DNA from: an uncultured Peptococcaceae bacterium
GTDB lineage: Bacteria; Bacillota; Peptococcia; Peptococcales; Peptococcaceae
Assembly (NCBI GenBank): GCA_902492275.1
Contig: CABUKW010000026.1
Span: forward strand, 1 to 26,970
Length of the DNA: 26,970 bases
Reading direction: 5' to 3'
The notes under the pieces were generated by a model. That model was not told the origin of the DNA, made no database searches, and saw only the letters and a list, made by a program, of their open reading frames with translations. Positions 1 to 5,141 of this stretch are shown one piece after another (the stretch's first letter is position 1; each line of letters opens with the position of its first letter). Position numbers and translations under genes: made by a program.

Positions 1-66
1 GTCTGGTAAAGCTCCGATACCTGCACTGTCCAGAACCAGAATGATTGCTTTGCGTTTTGTTGTCAC
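1..66 (-). CDS. deoB: Phosphopentomutase, N-terminal 22 residues (cut by window edge)
   Basis: The visible start reads VTTKRKAIILVLDSAGIGAL, then PD. This matches the N-terminus of DeoB-type phosphopentomutases, where the Asp of the VLDS(x)GIG motif binds the catalytic metal. The family interconverts ribose/deoxyribose 1- and 5-phosphates in nucleoside salvage in the cytoplasm. The GTG start overlaps the stop of the upstream methyltransferase gene (GTGA), and a GGAGG lies 9 nt upstream, so translation is probably coupled. A deoB gene downstream of xerD is a common arrangement in Clostridia. Other alkaline-phosphatase-superfamily mutases share this opening motif, but the surrounding residues and the context favour DeoB. 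The rest of the gene is outside the window. Confidence 0.8.
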   Translation of the reverse strand, partial: MTTKRKAIILVLDSAGIGALPD

Positions 67-701
67 TGTGCCACGCCTCCTTTCGGTTTATGGGCCGTGA
101 TGCAGAGCCAGCCTTTTTGGGCTGCATGGTCTGCTTGCAGTAATGTAAAACCCGCTTCTGTCAGCAGCGCCTTTAAGGCTTGTTCGGTATAGATGGTCAT
201 GCCGTCAATTAGTTGAGGCCATTTTCCATCGTCCGGATTGGTCCCGTCCGCTTCGTTGCAAATAAAAAACTGCCCGTCAGATTTTAACACGGTAAAGACT
301 TGTGCGAAAGCCTGTGCCAAATCAGGCCAGTAGTATACAGTTTCAAAAGCGGTAATCAAATCAAATTGTGCTTCGGCGAAGGGCAGCGCCATCACATCAC
401 CCTGCAATACCTGACACCGCCCAGCCTTCACGGCCTGCTGATTAACTACAGTGGATTTGGCCACACTGACGGCCGAATAATCCAACCCGGTCACGGCTCC
501 ATCTTTGCACAAAGTCAACAGGGTTGCCAAATTGGCCCCACCGCCGCAGCCAATGTCCAATGCTGCAGTATGAGGTTTTATTTGTAAATGGCTGAATGCC
601 CAGCGGGCCAGTTCCACATGATGTGTATTGAAATGCTCCAGAATTTTTTCACCGTCGGCCCCTTCCGGTTTACAGGCATTTTGATAATAAGGGTCACCCA
701 C
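63..701 (-). CDS. Class I SAM-dependent methyltransferase
   Basis: The protein has about 212 residues and a Rossmann-type methyltransferase core. Motif I is ALDIGCGGGANL, followed by the acidic strand TGLDYS, the GDVMALPF segment typical of Methyltransf_11 proteins, and FDLITAFETVYYWPD. The substrate cannot be read from the sequence. The reading frame is open further upstream, with ATGs at 797 and 740, but those have no good ribosome site and the first overlaps the acetyltransferase gene. An AAAAGGAG precedes a TTG at 704 (7 nt) and a GTG at 701 (10 nt). I chose GTG, giving a start of VGDPYYQNACKPEG, which fits the family's opening; TTG at 704 is nearly as good. The gene lies 58 nt after the GNAT gene and overlaps deoB by 4 nt, so the three probably form one transcript. 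Confidence 0.85.
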   Translation of the reverse strand: MGDPYYQNACKPEGADGEKILEHFNTHHVELARWAFSHLQIKPHTAALDIGCGGGANLATLLTLCKDGAVTGLDYSAVSVAKSTVVNQQAVKAGRCQVLQGDVMALPFAEAQFDLITAFETVYYWPDLAQAFAQVFTVLKSDGQFFICNEADGTNPDDGKWPQLIDGMTIYTEQALKALLTEAGFTLLQADHAAQKGWLCITAHKPKGGVAQ

Positions 702-759
702 CAAATCATCACTCCTTTTTATAAAATCTATATGAAACATGCAACAGCACCGGTTACAG

Positions 760-1272
760 TTAATCAATGCCAAATTCCTGGGCATATTTGACCACACCCG
801 TAAGATTTTTTGCGTCCTGCCGCAATTTTAGAATCATAAAATTTTCATCTGGAACGGCAAAAGGCGCCTGAATTCCATAACTGCTGGCAGGTATATAGCC
901 AGCTTTGGCGTAGTATGAAGCATGGCCTAACACAATAACGTAGGAATATCCCATTGCCCTAGCAATTTGATGTCCTTTTGCCATTAACGCCAGCCCTACG
1001 CCTCTGCGCTGGTAAACCGGAAGCACCGACAGCGGCGCCAAGGCCAGCTCGATATGCGAACCAACGGTGACTTTGGTAAAAAGGATATGCCCAATAATTT
1101 GTCCGTCCTCCACAGCTACAAGCGATAGTTCTGGAATAAAAGCTCTGCTGCTTCTCAGCTCATGTACAAGCTCGTGTTCCTTTCCGTTGCTTTGCGCAGC
1201 AGTGGCAAAGGCGTCCTTTATAACCTGTTCAACAGCTGTATAATCGTCCTTGGTTTCCTGTCGTATTTCCAT
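760..1272 (-). CDS. GNAT family N-acetyltransferase (YhbS-like)
   Basis: The product is a 170-residue cytoplasmic acetyltransferase. The acetyl-CoA pyrophosphate-binding motif A is clear: LSVLPVYQRRGVGLALM, with Q88-R-R-G-V-G93. The N-terminal strand-helix (MEIRQETKDDYTAVEQVIKDAF) and the LVAVEDGQIIGHILF hairpin are standard GNAT elements, and the C-terminal half resembles YhbS-type proteins (GHASYYAKAGYIPAS). The acceptor substrate is unknown. A GTG start at 1284 is possible, but AGAGGTGA sits 7 nt before the ATG at 1272, so ATG is preferred. The gene follows xerD after a short gap that contains a parS site. Confidence 0.88.
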   Translation of the reverse strand: MEIRQETKDDYTAVEQVIKDAFATAAQSNGKEHELVHELRSSRAFIPELSLVAVEDGQIIGHILFTKVTVGSHIELALAPLSVLPVYQRRGVGLALMAKGHQIARAMGYSYVIVLGHASYYAKAGYIPASSYGIQAPFAVPDENFMILKLRQDAKNLTGVVKYAQEFGID

Positions 1273-1325
1273 AGTATCTCTCACCTCTCCAGTTTACATG
1301 AGATATTTTATACGTGCTTTTCCGA

Positions 1326-1341
1326 TGTTTCACGTGAAACA
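1326..1341. promoter_or_regulatory. parS: parS centromere-like site (ParB/Spo0J binding)
   Basis: The sequence TGTTTCACGTGAAACA is a perfect 16-bp palindrome and an exact match to the Firmicutes parS consensus. With flanking bases the palindrome extends to 18 bp (1325-1342). It lies 3 nt beyond the xerD stop codon and has no T-run on either side, so it does not look like a terminator. ParB/Spo0J loads at such sites and recruits SMC; they cluster around oriC. A second perfect copy lies at 5022. Confidence 0.9.
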
Positions 1342-1344
1342 TTT

Positions 1345-2250
1345 TTATTTCTTCGGCAGCTTGGCCCGCGGATGGGCTGCTTCGTAAACCTCCAGCATCT
1401 GCTGCCCCAACAGATGGGTATAAATCTGAGTGGTGGCAATATCCGCATGGCCCAGCATTTCCTGAATGGCCCGCAAATCGGCGCCGTTGGATAATAAATG
1501 GGTAGCAAAAGAATGACGCAGCACATGAGGCGTCAAATCGGCGGTAATGCCTGCCTCTTTACCGTACTTTTTAATAATTTTCCAAAAACCTTGCCGGGTT
1601 AAACCTTTACCGCTTTTGTTCAAAAATAAAATGTCCGTCTGCCAGTTGTTGGCCACTTTGGGCCGGCAGTGATTGATATATTGCTCCAGCGCTTCTAAAG
1701 CATAACGCCCGAGCGGAATAATACGTTCTTTGGCGCCCTTGCCGAAGCAGCGCACATAAGCCATTTCAAAGCTGATATCACTCTGCCGCAGCGTAATCAG
1801 CTCTGTTACCCGCAGACCGGAGGCATATAATAATTCCAGCATGGCTTTATCCCGACAGCCATTGGGCGTGGTAATATCCGGCGCGTCTAAAAGCCGCTCC
1901 ACTTCTTCCAGCGTTAAATATTTAGGCAATACCTTTTCCTTGCGCGGCCCTTCCAGTTGTTCGCCTAAATTGCTGTCGGTGTACTTTTCCAGATATAAAA
2001 AACGGAAAAATCCCTTCAGCGCCGCCACATTACGGGCTCTGGTCGTGTTGGTCACCTGTTCTTTTTGCAGATGGGCCAGATACCCCCGCACCGTAACCTG
2101 GTCCACCTGTTTCCAATCTTCAATCTGCTCATCGCTGAGGTATTGTGCCAGCTTGCGCACATCATTGCTGTACGCTTCAATGGTATTGCGGGAAGAACCC
2201 TTTTCTACCGTTAAATAAACGATGTAATCATCAATGGCCTGTTCCAGCAT
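1345..2250 (-). CDS. xerD: Site-specific tyrosine recombinase XerD
   Basis: The 301-residue length is normal for XerD/XerC. An N-terminal SAM-like core-binding domain (1-90) is followed by the catalytic domain. The full catalytic set is present: R147 (ASGLRVTEL), K171 (GKGAKER), H242 and R245 (PHVLRHSF), H268 (MLGHADI) and nucleophile Y277 (TQIYTHL), one or two positions from the E. coli XerD numbering. The enzyme resolves chromosome dimers at dif with XerC. The assignment to XerD over XerC rests on its place between spoIIM and deoB. The frame extends 53 codons upstream, but ATG 2250 begins the family's normal start (MLEQAIDDYI) and follows an AGGACGTGA site. The extension has no family resemblance and is left out. 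Confidence 0.93.
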   Translation of the reverse strand: MLEQAIDDYIVYLTVEKGSSRNTIEAYSNDVRKLAQYLSDEQIEDWKQVDQVTVRGYLAHLQKEQVTNTTRARNVAALKGFFRFLYLEKYTDSNLGEQLEGPRKEKVLPKYLTLEEVERLLDAPDITTPNGCRDKAMLELLYASGLRVTELITLRQSDISFEMAYVRCFGKGAKERIIPLGRYALEALEQYINHCRPKVANNWQTDILFLNKSGKGLTRQGFWKIIKKYGKEAGITADLTPHVLRHSFATHLLSNGADLRAIQEMLGHADIATTQIYTHLLGQQMLEVYEAAHPRAKLPKK

Positions 2251-2412
2251 GGTATCACGTCCTATTTCTGTTTTTCCAGCAACCGTTTCGCTGCAAAAAG
2301 CTTGTTCGCTGAAATTCGTTATTCTTAGTGTAAAGCTTTCTGCGATGCTTGTCCAGCAGAATGTGCCAACGGCAAAAAAGAACAGGCCGTATGCAATCTG
2401 TTCTTGCACTAT

Positions 2413-2880
2413 TTAGGAATTCCGCAGCAGCTTTTCCAAATCACTTATAGAAGCATCCATCCTAACTGAAATTTGCTCCATGGTAAGTCCGGCCTCTAAA
2501 AAGCGCCGGATTACTAATGCCATCGCTTCGCCTACCTCAATGAGATGACCGTCCAAATCATAAAAGCGAATCACCCGCTGCCCCCAGCTATGCGCTACAA
2601 CATCGTGCAGATAACGAATTTGAGGATAGGCTTTCAGCTTTTGCAGAAAACTGTCGAAGTCGTCTGTTTCAAAGGCCAGCTCCATGTTGTTGCTGTTTTG
2701 TACGACCTGCTCTGCCGGTATCCCCACCAGCCAATCGAATTTCTGCTGCAGGGATAAGCCGCAAGTAAAGACAATATTGAGACCGTAATCCTGATACAAT
2801 TCCAAGTCCAGTAACTCCTCATAAAATTTTCGAGCCCTGCGCACATCGGCAACAGCCAGCACCGTATAGCCATATTTCAT
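2413..2880 (-). CDS. VOC-superfamily (glyoxalase/bleomycin-resistance fold) protein
   Basis: The product has 155 residues. The N-terminus MKYGYTVLAVADVRRARKFYEELLDLEL and the later NNMELAFETDDFDSFLQKLKA and RFYDLDGHLIEVGEAM are the paired beta-alpha-beta-beta-beta modules of the vicinal oxygen chelate fold. The C-terminal Glu of HLIEVGE is at a usual metal-ligand position. A helical tail (MEQISVRMDASISDLEKLLRNS) follows the fold. The substrate is unknown. I used ATG 2880 because the upstream extension is Cys-rich and unlike the family; the ribosome site (GTGGGCG) is only fair. The gene sits between spoIIM and xerD, which are often adjacent, and has its own promoter, so it may be a local insertion. 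Confidence 0.85.
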   Translation of the reverse strand: MKYGYTVLAVADVRRARKFYEELLDLELYQDYGLNIVFTCGLSLQQKFDWLVGIPAEQVVQNSNNMELAFETDDFDSFLQKLKAYPQIRYLHDVVAHSWGQRVIRFYDLDGHLIEVGEAMALVIRRFLEAGLTMEQISVRMDASISDLEKLLRNS

Positions 2881-2914
2881 TACATCGCCCACTTTCTGAG
2901 AATGGCTTGTTTTT

Positions 2915-2944
2915 ATTATAGCACGTACAAGCAAAACACAGCAA
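2915..2944 (-). promoter_or_regulatory. Probable sigma-A promoter for the VOC gene and possibly xerD
   Basis: On the minus strand TTGCTG (2939-2944) and TATAAT (2915-2920) are separated by 18 nt. A TGC precedes the -10, making an extended -10 element. The promoter lies between the spoIIM stop and the VOC start, 35 nt before the start codon. It would let the VOC gene and xerD be expressed outside sporulation. Confidence 0.6.
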
Positions 2945-2960
2945 CCGCTTTCACATATCA

Positions 2961-3491
2961 TCATAGTCCCCGTAAATAATGATAGCTGCTGAAACCGTCT
3001 ATGAAACTGAACAGCAATAAGCATATCAGCAGAAATACAAAGCCAATTGTATATTGCAGTAATTGCCGTAAGGGACTGCTAGCACGATTTTGTACCAGCA
3101 TCAGACTAAAGCGAAATCCCAAAACTGCGGCAGCGATTAACGGCGGAAAATAGAATAGACGGGATAACAGCAGCAAGGGAGAATGGGCCAGCAAAAAACA
3201 AGCCACAAAACCAAAGGTAAAGCCTTTTAAAAATAAAAATAGCAGGATCAGCGGTACGCCCAGCAGACAAATCCCAGCCAAATAGACGCGCACGAAGTCC
3301 ATCGCGTTGGAACGAAACACGCGGCCTGCTGTCTCTACTAAGGTTGCTGTAGCAGATAAATCCTGCATCTGCACAGTCAGATATTGCTGCAAAGCCAGAT
3401 TTTGCTCCTCCGGCAGACAGAAATAGGCCGCCAGCCCAAACAGAAAACCGCTGAACAATAAGAAACTATGTAAAAGAATTATTTTTTTCAT
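2961..3491 (-). CDS. spoIIM: Stage II sporulation protein M-like membrane protein
   Basis: The protein has 176 residues with an N-terminal membrane segment (about 4-25), a periplasm-type stretch with many polar residues, and then three or four hydrophobic segments from about residue 68. The motif pattern FVRVYLAGICLLGVPLILLFLFLKGFTFGF matches the conserved core of SpoIIM/DUF95 proteins. SpoIIM is part of the SpoIIDMP complex that remodels septal peptidoglycan during forespore engulfment. A GGGAGAAGG lies just upstream of the ATG. Its position upstream of xerD is the arrangement seen in many Peptococcaceae. The call fits fold and context; sequence divergence means a general SpoIIM-family membrane protein is the fallback. 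Confidence 0.82.
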   Translation of the reverse strand: MKKIILLHSFLLFSGFLFGLAAYFCLPEEQNLALQQYLTVQMQDLSATATLVETAGRVFRSNAMDFVRVYLAGICLLGVPLILLFLFLKGFTFGFVACFLLAHSPLLLLSRLFYFPPLIAAAVLGFRFSLMLVQNRASSPLRQLLQYTIGFVFLLICLLLFSFIDGFSSYHYLRGL

Positions 3492-3530
3492 AATAGACCT
3501 TCTCCCTTCTGCGGAACTGCTTGTCCCTAT

Positions 3531-3571
3531 ACTCCTCCGCCATTTTTATGTCTGAGACGGAGGAGTTTTTT
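3531..3571 (+). terminator. Hairpin with T-run on the plus strand only
   Basis: ACTCCTCCG (3531-3539) pairs perfectly with CGGAGGAGT (3558-3566) around an 18-nt loop and is followed by TTTTTT (3566-3571) on the plus strand. Read on the minus strand the stem has no T-run after it. It therefore looks like a terminator against plus-strand (antisense) transcription entering from the spoIIM side, or just an mRNA hairpin between the 74-aa gene and spoIIM. Its T-run overlaps the stop of the minus-strand gene. Confidence 0.5.
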
Positions 3572-3794
3572 AACGCTGCAAACCAGTTAAGCCCAGCGCC
3601 TGCATGAGCTGCGACAACATCTGCTGACCCTGCGCTTCATTCTGAATGCCGCCGCTGGCTTCTAACTGCGCGATGGTATTGTGAATGACAGAACGCTTAT
3701 CTTCCGGTAGAAACATTTCAAACTGCTGTACCAGTAATTTGAGGTCGTTGAGACTGCCCGGCACGGCAGGCTGCTGTTCTGGATTGTTGGACAT
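3570..3794 (-). CDS. Small hypothetical protein, 74 aa
   Basis: I do not recognise this protein. It is soluble and mostly helical in character: a polar Asn/Gln/Pro N-terminus (MSNNPEQQPAVPG), then LNDLKLLVQQFEMFLPEDKRSVIHNTIAQLEA, and a Gln-rich tail (GQQMLSQLMQALGLTGLQR). There is no signal peptide and no cysteine. The frame opens at 3830, but GGGAGGGATG is best spaced for the ATG at 3794. The gene is divergent from the Cys-rich cluster across a 125-nt region and sits upstream of spoIIM. A possible minus-strand promoter (TTGGAG, 16 nt, TAATAT) lies in that divergent region. Confidence 0.65.
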   Translation of the reverse strand: MSNNPEQQPAVPGSLNDLKLLVQQFEMFLPEDKRSVIHNTIAQLEASGGIQNEAQGQQMLSQLMQALGLTGLQR

Positions 3795-3838
3795 ATGGTT
3801 CATCCCTCCCTTCCGAAAATTTTTTTTCATTTGGTTTC

Positions 3839-3865
3839 ACCCTTTTGTCATTTCTACATAGGATA
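3839..3865 (+). promoter_or_regulatory. Candidate sigma-K-type sporulation promoter
   Basis: The plus strand has AC at 3839-3840, a 16-nt spacer, then CATAGGATA at 3857-3865. This fits the Bacillus sigma-K pattern AC-N16/17-CATAnnnTA, used by late mother-cell genes such as coat genes. It ends 54 nt before the first Cys/Gly-rich ORF. No good sigma-A promoter is visible here on the plus strand. The match is short, so the call is a hypothesis supported mainly by the kind of genes that follow. Confidence 0.45.
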
Positions 3866-3919
3866 TTAATGTGAGTGAGAAGCACTCCAAAAACTTCAAG
3901 AACTTAAAGGAGGAAATTC

Positions 3920-4138
3920 ATGATGTCTGAAAATTTAACAAGTCAGTTTGGTTTAGGTTGGGGTAACGGTTGCTGCGACGATAACTGCAGTGGTTTTGGC
4001 GGCGGCTGCAATGGCAGCTTCTTTGAAACATTGATTATGCTGATTATCATCATCTGGCTGCTGAGATGGTTGTTCAGCTGCGGTATCTTCAATGGCGGCA
4101 ACTGCGGTTGCGGCTGCAACAATAACTGCGGCTGCTAA
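3920..4138 (+). CDS. Cys/Gly-rich small membrane protein (possible spore-coat-type)
   Basis: The 72-residue protein has three parts: a polar Gly/Cys/Asn N-terminus (about 1-32; GWGNGCCDDNCSGFGGGCNG), one hydrophobic segment (about 36-53; LIMLIIIIWLLRWLF), and a Cys/Gly/Asn tail (GGNCGCGCNNNCGC). It resembles the short Cys-rich clostridial proteins often auto-annotated as chorion class high-cysteine proteins, whose function is not established. An AAAGGAGG lies 6 nt before ATG 3920; ATG 3922+1 (second codon) is also usable. The stop overlaps the next ORF (TAATG). The sigma-K-like promoter upstream suggests mother-cell expression, and cysteine cross-linking in the coat is a plausible role. This is inferred, not shown. 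Confidence 0.75.
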   Translation: MMSENLTSQFGLGWGNGCCDDNCSGFGGGCNGSFFETLIMLIIIIWLLRWLFSCGIFNGGNCGCGCNNNCGC

Positions 4139-4362
4139 TGGGTGAAGAACGGGCAACAGAACCGCTGGTTCGCACTGTTGACCACCTAAAAAGCACCACA
4201 ACCAGTATGCGTGGTTTAGCAGACAGTGTGGATCATCTGTTAAATGCGCTGGAAGAATTTTTTCCCTTTATTGAGAAACTTGCTTCCGGCACCGAACGAT
4301 TACGGCAGCACATGCGGAGAACACCACGCAATTTGTATCGGCGGCCGCCTGGCCCGCGATAA
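4138..4362 (+). CDS. Small hypothetical helical protein, 74 aa
   Basis: I do not recognise this protein. Its ATG overlaps the stop of the Cys-rich gene by one base (TAATG), a classic translational-coupling arrangement. The N-terminal two thirds should be amphipathic helix (LVRTVDHLKSTTTSMRGLADSVDHLLNALEEFFPFIEKLASG). The tail is strongly basic and Pro/Arg-rich (RRTPRNLYRRPPGPR). There is no cysteine, signal peptide or membrane segment. A helical body with a basic tail could bind nucleic acid or an acidic surface, but nothing proves that. It is followed by a strong hairpin at 4383. Confidence 0.65.
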   Translation: MGEERATEPLVRTVDHLKSTTTSMRGLADSVDHLLNALEEFFPFIEKLASGTERLRQHMRRTPRNLYRRPPGPR

Positions 4363-4382
4363 GTCTAGGCCCGCCCCAAACA

Positions 4383-4407
4383 CGGCAGGCTGCTGCGCAG
4401 TCTGCCG
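4383..4407 (+). other. Strong RNA hairpin after the 74-aa gene, without a T-run
   Basis: CGGCAGGCTG (4383-4392) pairs with CAGTCTGCCG (4398-4407) with one G-U pair and a 5-nt loop. No T-run follows, so it is not a standard terminator. It could be a processing or stabilising hairpin that separates the first two genes of the plus-strand cluster from the last two. Confidence 0.5.
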
Positions 4408-4445
4408 GTTAAGATAACCAGGTATTTCTGAAGGGATGGATCGAT

Positions 4446-4550
4446 GTGGGGGATTATTGTGCGCTCAGAGCATTGAGCTACTATTATTTTGAAAACATGC
4501 TGATGTTAATCGTAATCCTCTGGTTAATCAAATGGTTATTTGCTTGTTGA
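4446..4550 (+). CDS. 34-aa hydrophobic small protein, paralogue of the Cys-rich protein's membrane core
   Basis: Starting at GTG 4446 the frame reads VGDYCALRALSYYYFENM, then LMLIVILWLIKWLFAC and a stop. The block FENMLMLIVILWLIKWLFAC aligns residue for residue with FETLIMLIIIIWLLRWLFSC of the 3920 gene, so this is either a real single-span small protein or the decayed remains of a duplicate that lost its Gly/Cys arms. A GAAGGG lies 9 nt before the GTG. An internal ATG at 4497 would give only 17 residues. The conserved hydrophobic pattern, with K in place of R and A-C in place of S-C, suggests selection on the protein. It has the same strand as its neighbours. Confidence 0.5.
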   Translation: MGDYCALRALSYYYFENMLMLIVILWLIKWLFAC

Positions 4551-4599
4551 ATCCCGACAGCAGATCAATCACATGAAAATCATTTAGGAGGTCTTTACT

Positions 4600-4806
4600 A
4601 TGAATGAACAGCAAGTATCTTCCTGCGGTTGCGGGAGCTTTAATGAATGTGACAACGGTTGCGGCTGCGGCACCAGCTTTAACAATGGTTGTGGCTGCAA
4701 CAATGGCTGCGGTTTCGGCGGCAGCTGGAGCTGGATTTGGTGGATTATTATTTTTGTAATCTTCCTGTTCTTAATCTTTGGCTTAGGCGGCAACGGCTGG
4801 TGCTAA
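4600..4806 (+). CDS. Second Cys/Gly-rich small membrane protein
   Basis: The 68-residue product has a Cys/Gly/Asn N-terminal arm (about 6-45; SSCGCGSFNECDNGCGCG, NNGCGCNNGCGFGG) and a C-terminal hydrophobic, Trp-rich segment (about 46-63; SWSWIWWIIIFVIFLFLIF), ending GGNGWC. The order of the modules differs from the 3920 protein, where cysteines flank the membrane segment on both sides. TTAGGAGG lies 8 nt before the ATG. It is the last gene of the plus-strand cluster and is followed by two hairpins, the second a strong terminator. A structural role in the spore or cell envelope is plausible; no catalytic motif is present. Confidence 0.75.
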   Translation: MNEQQVSSCGCGSFNECDNGCGCGTSFNNGCGCNNGCGFGGSWSWIWWIIIFVIFLFLIFGLGGNGWC

Positions 4807-4849
4807 TCCATTTGTAACACTGTATGTCACAGGCCGTAGAAAAATACCT

Positions 4850-4881
4850 GCTTTGTCTGATTTTTCTGTATCAGGCAAAGC
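4850..4881 (+). other. 12-bp hairpin downstream of the second Cys-rich gene
   Basis: GCTTTGTCTGAT (4850-4861) pairs with ATCAGGCAAAGC (4870-4881) with one G-U pair and an 8-nt loop. No T-run follows. It precedes the true terminator by 40 nt and may protect the transcript's 3' end. Confidence 0.5.
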
Positions 4882-4922
4882 GAAGGTCTTTGCGGTCCTA
4901 TAGAAACAATCCAATGAAAAAG

Positions 4923-4968
4923 GACTATCGTATCGATGCAATCCATCGATAACGGTAGTCTTTTTTTT
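4923..4968. terminator. Bidirectional intrinsic terminator between convergent genes
   Basis: A long imperfect stem (GACTATCGTATCGATG at 4923-4938 with CATCGATAACGGTAGTC at 4944-4960) is followed by eight T on the plus strand (4961-4968). On the minus strand the same stem is followed by CCTTTTT (4923-4917). It can end both the plus-strand Cys-rich cluster and the minus-strand LRR transcript. Confidence 0.88.
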
Positions 4969-5021
4969 GGTAAAGAGATAGATTTGTTTCTGCCGTATTA
5001 GGAAGTGTCCATGGGTAGCAT

Positions 5022-5037
5022 TGTTTCACGTGAAACA
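5022..5037. promoter_or_regulatory. parS: parS site, second perfect copy
   Basis: TGTTTCACGTGAAACA again matches the parS consensus exactly. The palindrome extends without mismatch to 22 bp (5019-5040). It lies in the otherwise empty stretch between the bidirectional terminator and the end of the LRR gene, outside any gene. It is 3.7 kb from the copy at 1326. Confidence 0.9.
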
Positions 5038-5141
5038 ATGGCGGTTCGGACAGATTTTTCATGAAATAGCCACTTTCTCTTGCTTCGGGCATCGCCTGGC
5101 AAGGTCTTCTCCGCATCAAACCTTACATCCAAAGGCAAGTC

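Noticed and set aside
1326..1341. Palindrome after xerD as a transcription terminator
   Set aside because: It has no T-run and matches parS exactly, as does the copy at 5022.
2251..2409. 53-codon N-terminal extension of xerD
   Set aside because: No XerD has such an extension, it lacks a good ribosome site, and ATG 2250 starts the normal protein after an AGGA site.
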